Source of the DNA: Achatina immaculata
Taxonomy: Eukaryota > Mollusca > Gastropoda > Stylommatophora > Achatinidae
Direction of reading: 5' to 3'
Assembly: GCA_009760885.1 (NCBI GenBank)
Contig: CM019692.1
Location: 47,863,430 to 47,927,429 of the forward strand
Length of the DNA: 64,000 nt
Part shown: piece by piece, positions 1 to 13,000 of the stretch
Position numbering within the stretch: the stretch's first letter is position 1
Layout of the letters: the number at the start of each line of letters is the position of its first letter
Notes under the pieces: generated by a model
Database searches by the model: none
Told to the model about the DNA's origin: nothing
Seen by the model: the letters and a program-made list of their open reading frames with translations, nothing else
Program-made: the position numbers and the translations under genes

Positions 1-899
1 GGGAGTAAAGTTTGTTTTCTTCACTGCTTCATCTATGTACTTTTATACTCTGATCTTCAATCCTTCCTCTGGTATCAAAACCCACTGTATGCTGACAATG
101 AGTTGTTTATTACTTAATCTTCTTCAGCATTCAAGTTTTCGGTCATGTTAAAGCAAGAACACATTCCCTACCCACAATCACCAACTAAAAACTATTCGAT
201 ATCACGAATACTGGCCAAGAACTTCCGGAATTCCGCTTGATCTGTTACATATCATGTACCAGGACTTGGGCATAAGGCTAACAACCTTATCCTGGGACCT
301 ATCTAGAGGCGACTCCAGATGGGAAAAAAATATATCGTTATGGAAACTCGCAGAGAAACCAACCGAAACTGTCTGCTAGTAGTGAAAAGACGCCATGTTT
401 TTAAAGGCGATTTTGTACACCTAGTGATCTAAGCTCCTTGAAAACAAAATGATAATCTGGAATCCGCAAAACAGAATAAGGAATGAGAGAGAAGTCCATT
501 ATTTTTCTACCTTTCTTAGCTTGAAATCTCTGTCTATCTAAAGCCCCCACTTTCCCTGCTAATGGTATAAACCGCCAAAGCGGACGTTAATGTTTTTGAG
601 TTACCCAACTATGTTGCCATAGAAGCATTTTCGAACTGGTGTGAGCAACTTGATACATATTCATAAAGTGCACCAATTCTTTTCCTTGTATATTTTTTGA
701 ATTAATTTAATTTATTCACTAAAGATATAGTAATGGAAAATATAATAATTTATTAAATTAATACAAAAAAATTACTGACAGTAAGAAAACTGCGTTTGCA
801 CTCCCATAATAGAAATCCTGGCATTTTAAACAGCAGCGAGGAAAGAAACGAAACGAAATATATTCAACTACAAGCAGACTAAGTCCATCACGTACAGTA
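1..899. other. Sequence upstream of FANCG, no gene seen
   Basis: I see no coding exon in this AT-rich stretch. It should hold the FANCG promoter and 5' UTR. The reading frame of the first coding exon is open back to about 813, with an in-frame TAG at 810-812, so the protein cannot start before that inside this exon. No TATA box in a convincing position was identified. Confidence 0.5.
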
Positions 900-1016
900 A
901 TGAATGAAACAATGGCAACATCAAGCAAATGTTTCGAAGGCAGTCGATCCACGTATAACAGCAATCATTTCTTAAACAGGGTGGATGAGCTGGTGAAAAC
1001 CTTCAATCAGAACAAG
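900..1016 (+). CDS. FANCG: FANCG exon 1 (start codon)
   Basis: This exon encodes the N-terminus and ends 'VDELVKTFNQNK' at a GTTAAT donor, phase 0. There are two in-frame ATGs, at 900 and 912. The second has the better context (A at -3, G at +4), so the mature start may be 912. The 'NRVDELVKTFNQNK' helix lines up with human FANCG 'REKNDRLVRQAKV', which supports this exon although its donor is not optimal. Confidence 0.7.
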
Positions 1017-4000
1017 GTTAATAATATTCATTTATTAAATGGCTTTCCTTTTTTTTTTCTGTCTTCGAAGTAAAAATGGCACATCAAAACCACATTCCAA
1101 CACAACACACTGGATAAGACCACAGAAATAAATGAAAAATTAAAGCGTAGTGGCACGCTGGTATCCACCTCATAAGAAAGACGGGCACAGAATTTCTGTT
1201 ATCTAGTGTGTAGCTTTCTCGTGTGGTCCTTGGCAAAGGCATTTGCTGAATTATTGGATTTTTGTATGTTCTTCTCGTGCTCATCTTATTTTCTGCAACT
1301 CTGGTTCTGCCCGTTTTCCTCACTCTTTCCATCTTTTATCTGTAAAACCGAGACTTACACCTCTGTCTACCTTTTAACTACATCCTGTGCGTGTTTACTG
1401 GCATTTTCCATTTTAGAAGGCAAGTCTATCTTCGGAGGGGTTCTCAACCAAGGGGGAAAGCCCCCCCCCCCCCCAGTCCCTGGAATTTTGAAGTGGGGGG
1501 GGGGGAGATTGGAACCACATATTCATACTGCTAGAATATTGATCTTTCAGTATTGTAGATCAGTATTCCAACAGTCTGAATCTGTCATTATGTGGTCCTA
1601 ATTTTCCAAATTCCCCACCGGTTAAGAACTCCTGCAGCTGTTTTACAACCTACCGAGCGTCATTTTGTGAGCAGCATCTCCTTAGATTGATTCTACCAAT
1701 ACTGAGTTTGCGTGATTGACACTAGTAATGACAGACAATATGTCTTTTACAAAGTCTAGTCACTTTGTATCTGCATCTTTTATTTCAGTTGTTGCCATCA
1801 TTTCTTTACAAATGAACAATTGTTTAAAAAAAAAACCAAACTGAAACAAGTAGAGTAGGGTTAGACAGGTGCATGGTGCAGTTTCATAAAAATTAGGTGG
1901 AAAAGGCAAGGAAAATAAGAAAAATTAGCTATAAGAAATAAATAGGAACGTTTTGTTTTTTTTTTTGGTGTGGGTATTTTGTCTTTTTTCTGGTATGATC
2001 GATAAAGAAATTTTTGCTAAAATATTGTTGTTATTGTTTTTCATAACCATTTCGCTGTTCCTACCTCTTATTTCTAACTTTTCTTCCATTCCTTCCTCTC
2101 TGGCTGTTTTTGTAAAACTGCACCATACTCTATACTTCAAATGAAATACCTTTGCTCTTAATTATACACGATGTTGCTGCATCTTTCACCATTTCTTCTT
2201 CCCAGTCCATGTGGCTTATAAAACAAAAAAATTTGTATGAATGATATGCAGATATTTTCCTCGCCTGCCTCCAAAATGTTTCCATATAGTTTTGTTCTTG
2301 GGAATACAACTGCACGTAAATAGTGTTTGACCAAAGAAAAGGATATAGGTAGTTCTGTATTGTGTTGCTGAGAGTTATAAGGGTTGTGGTGTTTGTGTTC
2401 TAATTGTCCATGACTTGTTGGCTACCCTAGAGTATTGTTCGTGACTTGTTGGGACCTTAGAGGGCGGTTTTTCGTTCCTCAGCTTCAGTAGCAAACAGCT
2501 GCTAATTTCTGTAGAGTAGTATCTCCGGCTATATTTCTAGTAGAGTAGTAGAGGCATCTCCGGCTATATTAAATGAGGTACCTATGGTTGGGATTGAACC
2601 ACCAATCTTCACCATAAGAAGCAAGTGCATTACCTGCTTTGCTACTCAGATGCTTATATAATGTTAAGCAAATTTTATTATGAGTTAAAAATCATATTAA
2701 TTTTTACACTTCCACAGATGACCTCGAACTGTTTTTCCGAAGACCGTGCATATATTGCACAGCACCTAGAGTCATGCTTTAAACTGATACAGGAGATAAG
2801 AGGTGCTAACTGTTTTCATAACTTTCTATTTAAACACGAACTCTTGCACTTTTTTTTAAAGGATTCACACATTTTAAGCCCACTGCATTTTAAACTTTTG
2901 TTGAGTTCTCTATCAAATATATAGAACATTATTTGACCTACAATCTTGGAGTCTTGGAAGACAAATATAGATTTTCTTTGCTTTGCCCACTGTGAACTTG
3001 GGTGAAGTCCCTTATTTGTGGGACTGGACTCTGAGTGGTGTCATAGGTTCCCATCATTCACTGATAGTCACTGAAGTCTGATGTGCCTTTTTTTCTGTAG
3101 GCAGATACTCTCAATCTTCAGAAATTGTTGGTCTCATTGAGTTAGTCAAGTTGAATTATTGCAACAGCCTAGTACCAGTTTAAAGGTTTGGTAGTGTCTA
3201 CTCTCTACCATAAAAATCATGTACTATAAGCTAGGCAGTAGTTCTCAGTGTCCTAGGTTATAGGTATACTAAACATGAATGTTAGAAAATAGGTCCTAGA
3301 ATACTATATTGGGCCTGTCTTATCATATGAAAGTGAATCATGGACAATTTATTTAAATCCCAATGAATTATACATGGCGAAGTGGTTAGTGCACTGGTCT
3401 CTCATGGCGAAGGTCGGGGGTTCGAATCCGGCCGGCGGCACCCCAGTCACCCAGCTGTAGAAATGGGTACCCGACCTCTTCTGGAGTTGGGGAAGGAAAG
3501 GCGGCCAGGCGTGATACTGACCATATCACCCTCTAGTGTGCTGACAGGTCAAGGAAAATATGGGCACTAACACCATATCCCTATGTGCCTCTAAGGTACC
3601 CCTGAAACTGAATAGACTATGCTGGTTGGGCCATGTAGAAAGAATAAAGAGAACAGACAAACAAAAATTGTGTATGCACAAGAGATGAGGGAAACAAGAC
3701 CAAGACAGAGATGGAAAGACAACATAGAAGAGGATATAAAAGAAATTGGTGCTGCAGAGAGAAGATTAGGAATAGAGAGGAATAGAGGCGAACTTTATCT
3801 GGAGCAGTGAGCAATAATGGTTCAGAAAGCTGAAGAAGAAGAAGAAGAATCATGGACAGTAGGCACATAGATATCTGGAAGCAATGAAAATATGATTTAT
3901 CAGAAGAATGTTGTAAATTCCCTGGACAGCAAAGATTACTAACGAAGAATATGTGAGAAGAGCAGGACAGACAAAAAAAAAAAATCTTGTCAAAAAAATT

Positions 4001-7000
4001 TGAGACAAAATACTTTCATAGGACATGCAGTGGGAAGAAGGGGCGTTGAAAATATTGTAACAGCAGAAAAAATAGAAGGAAGAAGAGCCAAGGGAAAGCT
4101 GAGAGAAATTATTCTGGATAGTTTGACGAGATGGTGTGAAATGTGATCACCATCTGAATTGCTGATCTGCATGAGTGATTGAGTACTGTAAAGAAGCAAT
4201 AATAGCCAGCACAAGTCAGCGTGACACCTGATGATGATGATAATGATATCCTGTTTTTTTGTTTGTTTGTTTTTTTTTAAATTTTTGAACTTGCAGTTTA
4301 GATTTTTCTTTCCTTTTTTTTTTTTTGTCCTACATGTTTTGGTATGAATAAGATGTAAGGCACAGCTATGTTCATTGTTACTGAATAAATCTACTCCAAT
4401 TTTTACTTTGAAACTTTAACATGGAGTACATGAAGCATTTTAGAAACAAGATTCTTTATATCTCTTTCCCAGTGTGGCCACCCTCAGGAAGTTTTTTGTT
4501 TACAGAGTTGACCTTAGTTTGCAATTGTCTCTTGGTTGACATTGCACGGAAGATTCAGCTGGGTACAAAATCTGCTCGGAATCCAGAAGAACTTGATCAC
4601 ATGATTTGTCAGACTCTAAGAAGAGGTGAAACTTTGTGGTTTTTGCATTAGTCTGCAAGAGATGTCTGTGGGTTCTTGATATTTGTTTGTGACTGCTGCT
4701 AGAGAAGAAGCTGAGCAAAATTTTATTTTTTTGTTATGGCATGTGACTGTCAGAGCTGTTAGATTCTTTGGTTTCTCTTGTTCTGTGCTTAATGTCTTTG
4801 ACTTTAAGGATAGTCTAGCAGTTATTATGCAGCAGAGTCGACACCTTAAAGGAATACAAAAGTTGCAGCCACCAACCACAACAGTCCACCCCCTCCAGAT
4901 GACTACTGTTTCAAAAGTATGCAAGATGACTTCTGAAACAATTTGAAGAAGGGGAGGAACATGGCTCTGTTAAAAAAAAAAAAAAAGAAGAATCACTTTT
5001 AAACAAGATGAAAGAAGGAAAGACATTTGTGGTCATAGACCAAAAATATGGCATGAAGTTTCTTGTGCCTCAGTACATCTGCAAGAAAGAAAATGTAATT
5101 TTTAGGTCTTGAAGTGCATTGGTAGTGCCTGGAGGAACTTGGAGGTACTGGCAGTGAGGCTGGCAAGGGAAGTCTGAGAAAACTGAGAACCTTCCTCAAT
5201 GGGGTGCAGGAGATTTAGAATGATTTGGTACCCAAATGTTGAAAAAAAATAATATAAGAATTGAAAGTATTTGATTGTTCCGGAGAAAACTGCCTCAAAA
5301 GTTGGTTGTTAGGCCTCTTATTCTCCTTCAGATGTTTGAAGGTCTAGATTCTAGCTGAATCTGTAGCCCTGTTACCAGATAGCAGCTGTTTGGTTTTTTC
5401 CAAATCTGTGCAGTCCCAGTGCTCAGCCCTGTTAACATAGATCTGTTTGGATTTGACATGCTTGTAGGAAGAATTCTAAAACACTGACTTCACTGATGTT
5501 GTTGTCTTAGTGTTTGGTATTAAATTGTCCATTCTGTCAAATACTTCAATAATGAGAAATTGATTTACTCTAGTTTATCAGGTTACCTGAGTAGAGAAGT
5601 TATTAGCACTTTCTTATGGTGAGATCAGTGGATCAGATCTGGCCATGGGCATCCTAGTCACTCGGCTGTAAGAATGGAAAGGCAGCTGGGCATGAAGTTG
5701 ACCACGTAACTATCAAGTGTGCCAGTTGGGCAAAGAAAATAAGTTAACTAGCACCAAATTCCCTAGATGCCTTTATGACATATCAGACCTAACTTCACCT
5801 TGATCCTTATTGGTAGATCACATTCAACAAACAGTGTTTACCTTAAATTTTAAAATTGTTTCAGTTTTACAGTTTGCCTTCAAGAAACCTATTGCACCTT
5901 GTATCACCACCTATATGGAACACACAGCTCCTGAGACAGTTATGAGGAAGGTTTTGAAAGCAGTTAAAAATCCAATAGTACGCTTCAGATGTGAGTTTGG
6001 ATTTTTTTTTTTTTTTTGGTACTTTTTTACCCACAGAGCAAATGAATGTTTAAGAAATTCTAGTTTAGGTGTTAGATTTAAACAATTTATGTGATCAGAT
6101 AGTCAAGGCACGAAGTGCTATAAGTTCCATCCAAAAAAATAATAAAAAAAGATGGCAATGGTTTGTTGCCAGAAGCATGACAGCCATGTTTCCAAGCGAA
6201 TGTATGGTGAACTTCTTGAGGGAAGTCAGAACTGAGATATTGTATTTTCTCGAATAAATGCCCCCAGTATTTATTCACAAAATTGTCATTGTTATTTGCC
6301 GTTTATTATAGGCCAGCATCTTTTCAAGGCAGGTGTTTATTTACAAAATGCAAATTATGGTGCTGCAGTATCAGTATTAGCCTATACATCATTGTTCCGC
6401 AAACTTTTTCCTCTTGCAACTGAACTGGCGTTTATACGAGGTATGCATTTATTTGAAACATGACTGTGTACCCCCAGGCGTTTTATTAAAGCAGGAAACT
6501 ATTTCAGACCTGGTGTTTAAGCAAGAAAATACAGTACATGAATATTTGTAAGGCTTTCATTATTAGAGATACTATGAGAATTTGGAAGAACTGGTGAAAG
6601 ACTGTGTCTGATATAGAGCAGCTGTGCTTCAGGGGACTTAGTCATTTAAGGAAGGAACAAGAGTCAAAAACTGAAGGCAGAATATGCAGACACAGAGAGA
6701 CTTAACACATTTTGTTGCTGTAGTGGCCTATTCTTCTTCTTCAATATCCTTGGAAATGCAAGTTGGAGTTCGTTACAATCGATACAGTGAAGATGTTGAG
6801 ATAGCATTGTGTCAGCTTGGGAGCAGGTTATGGCAGCTATTTTTTTTCAGTCTCTGAATACAGGTAAAAAACAGAGGGTGTGAGGTACTTCTTTAGCAGA
6901 CACCACCACCATAGGGATTGCAACGATCCCTGCCCCATTAGACAGGCTAAAGTAAGAGAACACGGTTTGTAGGATTAGACCTCGAAAAAATCGTAGACAA

Positions 7001-10000
7001 AGCACTTTAGTGAGACATGAGAGAAAGAAAAATCACAAGAGAATTACCTGGGATTCGAATACGGACTCCGGTAGGATGAGCTGCCATCTAGCCATGAGAG
7101 AACAGCGTACTAACTGATTGCACTACTAGCACCTCCAAAAAAAAAAAGTGTTTTGTAAGCATAGCCATTAGTAACTGTTCAGTAGACACGAAGGATTGTG
7201 ACACCCGGAAAAAAATGAGGTCGTGACACAGAAATTCCATAGCTTAGATTCAGTCTCCCTAGCAGGCTAGGCCTGTTACTCTTAGTAGCCAGTTATACCA
7301 ATCAAGTTTTAGTAGAAACAACCATGAGAAAAACTGCTGGGTAAAATGACACTCAGCAAGTTACATGAGCAAGCCAACATTTACCTGCCTCAGACTCAGC
7401 TACTAAGATAAAAACAATCATGATGGGTCATGGAAACATGACTGTCAGATAGTCTAGTTCAACAGACAAATAACAGAAGAAAACAAAGCACTTTTCTTAA
7501 AACTGTAAGTAAACACCTGGGAAAGAAAAAAGCATTTGCTCTCTTGCCAGGGCCATTGTACTGAGGTTGGTCAGTACTCAATCTCCCCTTCTTCTCTAGT
7601 CCTGGGCATTGGAAGGGCATCAGTCCATCAGAGGAAGTCCACTCCCCTCAGCTTCTGACCTAACATTCAGAGAGGTTCTTCTTTCTTGTGACTCCAAAGA
7701 ATTTACTGTTGTTTTTTTTGCTTTATCTCTCTGAGGCTGCAAGCAGGATGTTCTTTGCAGTTGATGTGGTGAAGGTGTTGAGGCACAACATCATGTCACA
7801 TGGGGAGTGCGGTTACAACAGATAGTTTTGCAGACCCAAAGTGTTGCTAAAAATAACCCCCGGGAAATGCAGTGCTTTTTTAGCAGACTCCACCACCATG
7901 GAGACCACAGCAATCATTGTCCCTTTCCCCAGGCTGTCACTATGGGTGTCAGTGGAAAAGTGGGACAGGGTCTTAGTCAGTTGTGGTTCATCATCCCTGA
8001 TGCAGGCACTCAGCTATAGGTCCCTGACCTCTACACTGGACTGTGTCTTCACTCTAACAATCTCTTTAATTAGGCCCAGACTATTAATATTCTGGTTTTG
8101 TTTAAAAAGACAGCCTGGTTGGCTTAGTGGTTAGGCACTTGGTCTACTAATCTGGTGGTACCGGGTTCAAGTCCAAGCAGCAGGGATTTTTTTTTTCTGG
8201 TACTACCACACCAAAATAGCCCTGGGGTCCACCCAACCTTTAAAAATGGTTACCAGAGAAATCTGGGAAAGTAAATAAATATGGCCAGGCATACTTTCAT
8301 GTGATGAGGATCTTAGGCCTAACATTGTATCCCCAATATGCCTTAATGGCTTGGAAATGGGGATTTCACCGTTTATCTTTACCTTTTATTTAACAGAGGA
8401 AAATAGTGAAGAGACAATGTTATTTTTCTGCAGTATTGGAATGCCTTGGCTGTCTGGTGCTTCTTTTGAGCCTCTGCTGCCTTTACAGAAGGCAGCATGC
8501 GGGATTAGAGAAAACAAGGGATTTGCTGGCTCTTCTAGATCATCTAAGAAAGTTAGTTGGTCCTTCAGTTCTGGAGGTGAGCATATTTGTTTTTTATCTT
8601 TTTGCTGTGCTGGAACGATAGTCCAAGAATTTTAGTTAAAAGGAATTGTAACTGTTCCTACAAAATTTAAATATTTCTTTTTCTTATACAAAGTCAGTTG
8701 TTTACCAGGCTCACAAAGAAGGTCCAAGGCATGAAAAGGGTTAAGAATAAACAAAACACTTGGTTTCTAATCTCTTTGTTATATTTTAAAACTGCATTCA
8801 AATTTTGTATTTTCTAGAGCTAAGCAAATAACTTTTGTGATTCCTTGAGATAATGAAGACATTCATTATTATTCTTATATACTTAAAAATGATGATAAAC
8901 TTTAGTATTTCACAGACACAAGATGCTCAACTTTTGTATTTCTCTGAAATATAAAGCGAAACATCAACTTTTGTATTCCTCAGATATATATAGATATATA
9001 AAGAGAGACACTCAGCTTCTTGTATTCCTCAGAAATACACTAAACTTTTGTATACTACAGGGAAATGAAACAAGATACTCAACTTTATGTTTTTCAGAGA
9101 TATGAAATGAGACACTCAAATTTAGTATTCTTTGGCGATATGAAACAAGACACTAAACTTCAGTATTTTCAGACGTAATTAAGACGTTTATCTTTTTATT
9201 TAAAAATGACATTTAGCTTCCGTATTTCTCAGACATTCATAAACAATACAGTCAGCCTCTGCTGATATAGGATATTTTCAATATGGAAATTGTATGATTT
9301 ATTGTATTTCTCATGCAGGATACTGTTTTCCACCAGCAAGGTCTCTTAATATGTAAGGCAGAGAGCACTGATAGTACAGTAGACAGCTTGTGCGTGGTGG
9401 ATGTTGTCAAGATGGTAATGCTGGCCTGCCAGATGGATGTTGAAGATGACTGTCTAAAGAACAAGCAGTGGCACTGGATTGGTACACTTTTGTACTGTAA
9501 GTTTGAATGTGACACTGTTATGGTAACCGTTTCAAACATTAAAACTGCTGAAATTCTTTGCCTTTTTTTTTGTTTTTTGTTTGTATCATGCAAATTGGTA
9601 GAATCTACATCTTTTCCTGCCAACTCTTCATTGTTTTTTTTTCTCATATTATCACTCCATTGCTCATCTTCATTTGTCATGGGTGCCTGGCAGTTGGACT
9701 ATCTTACATACTTCCTGTACCGTTAAACATCACATATGGCTCACATGGTATTTCGCCAAGTTTTCCTGTCTTTGGCGAGCATTTCAACCTTATCAAGGGA
9801 TTTTATGCCTACTAATTTGGCCTCTAGTTGAAGTATAATCCAGGGTAAAGAATGAAGCCTCCATGTTGATAAAGTTGTGAAATTAGAGCACTCCACTGGA
9901 AAAATGAAAACCACGGTATAAGCCACAGATGTTAAAACAAAAGGAAGTATGATCCATCTAATGGTTGTGTGTATGTCTGTTTGCTGATGTTCTCAAGCTG

Positions 10001-13000
10001 TGCTCTATGGGACAGTCAGCATATCAACAGCTTTATTGAGAACTGCTTCGTTTTGACAGGAGGTGTTGATTTTGTCTTTACCTCGTTTGCTATCCCTACT
10101 ATTTTTGTGGCCCAGTTTAGGCAGGTTGCTGGGTGTAGCAGGGTTCACCAACTGGTTGGTGAGGTTGGAGAGACTAGGAGACTTTGAGTCTTCGCTGCTC
10201 AGTTAGAACTCTATTAAAATCAGCAAGTCTTAATATATAGACTAAATGAACTAACAGTCAAAAGGCCATGTGGCAGATTTGTCTTTATGAAACCCAGGGC
10301 CAGATCCTAAGAGAGGTTCAGACTCTGTATAGACTTTTGTAGCTAAAGAAGTATAGCAAGGATATGGAATTTGAGAACAATGTCTCTTAAAGGAGAAAAT
10401 GAACATGCTAGGTACATACAATAACTTATAGCCAAGTGACACTCTCCTTCTTCAAGATATTGGAAGTTTAGAATCCAAATGTGGTAGTCATTTGGCATGA
10501 ACTTCATTATTCCTGTACTGTATTTCATGTGCTTATAAAAAAAAATTCTTCTTCTGAAAAGAAACTAAAGGAATGGTGGCAGACAGACCTCACTCTCTTG
10601 ACCTTCCTACTTGTATTTCTTATCTATGTAATTCTGCTGTGCATATTGTTAAAGTGGTTTCCACAGATATATTCTTGGTCTTTCTCCCAGTTTAAAATTT
10701 TAAAAATCAATAATTTATTTTAAAGAATTTTAGATTTACAGCTGCACAGAATTAGTGCAATTAACATTACCTGTTTTGTCCATGCTTTTCTTTTCCAGGC
10801 AAGGAGCTGATTATAAGTGAACGTTACATTGATGCTATGAAAAAACTGGAGGAAGAACTTTCACAGACATTAGATCCTGAGCAAAAATCTGTCCTTCTTT
10901 GCCAGTTTGCAGAATGCTACTTAAAGCAGGTACTGCTTTGCTTTTATTTCTTGAAACAGTTGTGCAAACTGTTTTTCTTCACAGAGGATTCATATTCTCA
11001 TATAACAAACACAATAGCACTGTACATATTATATATCCACAGCGCTGCAGTTAATGAGGTGTACTTTGCCTAAGAGAAATACTCAGTATAGTATAATGTG
11101 GAATGAATTCAAGAACAACACAGTGATATGGCAGATGAGCGAACAACAACTTGTCTCATGGGTGATCAGAAAAAGATGGACATATATCGGTCACATGATG
11201 AGAAGAAACAGTCATAGAATCTCAAAACTGGCTATCAAGTGGAATACAGCATGCCGAAGAAAAAGAGGTCAATCATGTGAAACTCTAAAGAGGACAGTGT
11301 TAAGAGAGGCCAAATTAGTAGGCATAAAATCCATTGATGAGTTCGAAAAGCTCACCGAAAACTGGAAAACTTGGATAACAACCATGCAAGCCATATGTAA
11401 TGTTTAACGGCACGGGAAGGATGTAAGATGTAAGACTTTGACAGTGAAATCATATTTATTGAATTCTGTGAAGTAATTGCAGCCAGATTTTCAAGAAACC
11501 TCTAACCATATTCCAGATGAAAGTGGTAAATTATAGTATAAAAATTAATTGAAACCAAACTGCAGCACAATTTGCCAGGAAGTTTTGTGAGCTTGAGGAG
11601 AAGAGCCTTGAACTGAACGCTTGTGTATAGTCAGAAGGAGAAGACACACTACTAAAACCGAAGAAAAAATGTTAGATTATGGGAAGACTTTGAGATTATG
11701 GTAAGGATCAAATGAATGAAAATGAGGTAGTCTCTAGGCCGTTTTCTTGGGACATTAATTAAATTTGTTAAATGCCTTGGAAAAGACATTATTAAATGAC
11801 ACAGTATAGAATTATCTTGTTTTGTTTTCCTCAGGGTTGTCCACAGTTGGCCCTACAGACATACAAGGATGCTTTACAAGTTTTTAAGGGTCATCATTCT
11901 GCGCTTTTATACTTAGCTAATGTATACAGCATCATGGGTCTGCAAGAGCTGCAGTTGGAAACGTTGAACTTGTTAGTCATGGTAGGAGACCTGCTGTCTT
12001 GCTTCCAGTCTCTTGAAAGAGAAATTTTCGTTAACTTTATTTTTAAACCTCATAATTTAAGTTACTTCATATGTCAAAGGTTTAAAATATGTTAATCTTC
12101 TTCTTCTTCTTCGTTCGCTTCTACCACCAAGATCGCCCTGTAATCCTGTTGAATTTACTCCTGTGGTCCTCGATGTGTCCCGTGGTCCCCAAGAGGCCCA
12201 CAAGAGATCCCTGAGAGGATCACAAGAGGTTCAGAGTATTGCGGGGCTTGGGCCTGAATTCGTGGTGGGTCGCAGAAGCGGCATTGTGTGACACTGGTTT
12301 GCATTGCACCAGTTTAATCTAGAGTTGGGCTTTCTCACCAGAAAACATCAGCATGGTTTGGATATCAGCATATCCCCACCAGGTGAGAGGTGGTTGCCCA
12401 TCCAGTCCAGCGTTGGACTTTCTGACCGGAAAACCTCAGCGTGATTCGGATACGCATACATCCCCGCTGGGTGAGAGGTGATTGCCTATCTAGACTGCAC
12501 TGGTCCAGTGTCTCCAACTTCAGCATTTTGTGGTTGTGGCCACTACCCTTCCTAGTTGTGACCAGGATGGAGCATTTGTCCAGGAGGATGAATCCTTGCT
12601 ACTATTTAGTTTCACCCCTGGGTTGAACCAGTTTAGGCATATTATCCCAGCATGGGCGTGTTTAGGACGTGACCGACCTCTATAGCAGAGGCACCATGAC
12701 ATGAGTAGCCATCAAGTTTCACCCCTGGTTTAACCCAGTTTAAGCATATTTCACCAGTATGGGTGTATATCCGACGTGGCCGGCCTCTAGAGGAGAGGTG
12801 CCATGGTATGAGTAGCTCTCGCCGCGAGAATACTGGACATACCGATTAAGCTTCACTTTATCTTTTTTCACCTTGGCGCCGCACGGCAACCCTAATTGCT
12901 TTTTTTGCATTTTCTTCATTGGCCGGGAGGAGTTTCACTCCATGTGCGACATCCGAAGAATCTCACCAGCAGTGTGTTAAAGGCATTAAAGTGTACTCAT

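Noticed and set aside
3382..3450. tRNA gene
   Set aside because: A and B boxes are present but the acceptor stem and anticodon arm do not fold, and the same sequence with a conserved body occurs several times, so it is a SINE.
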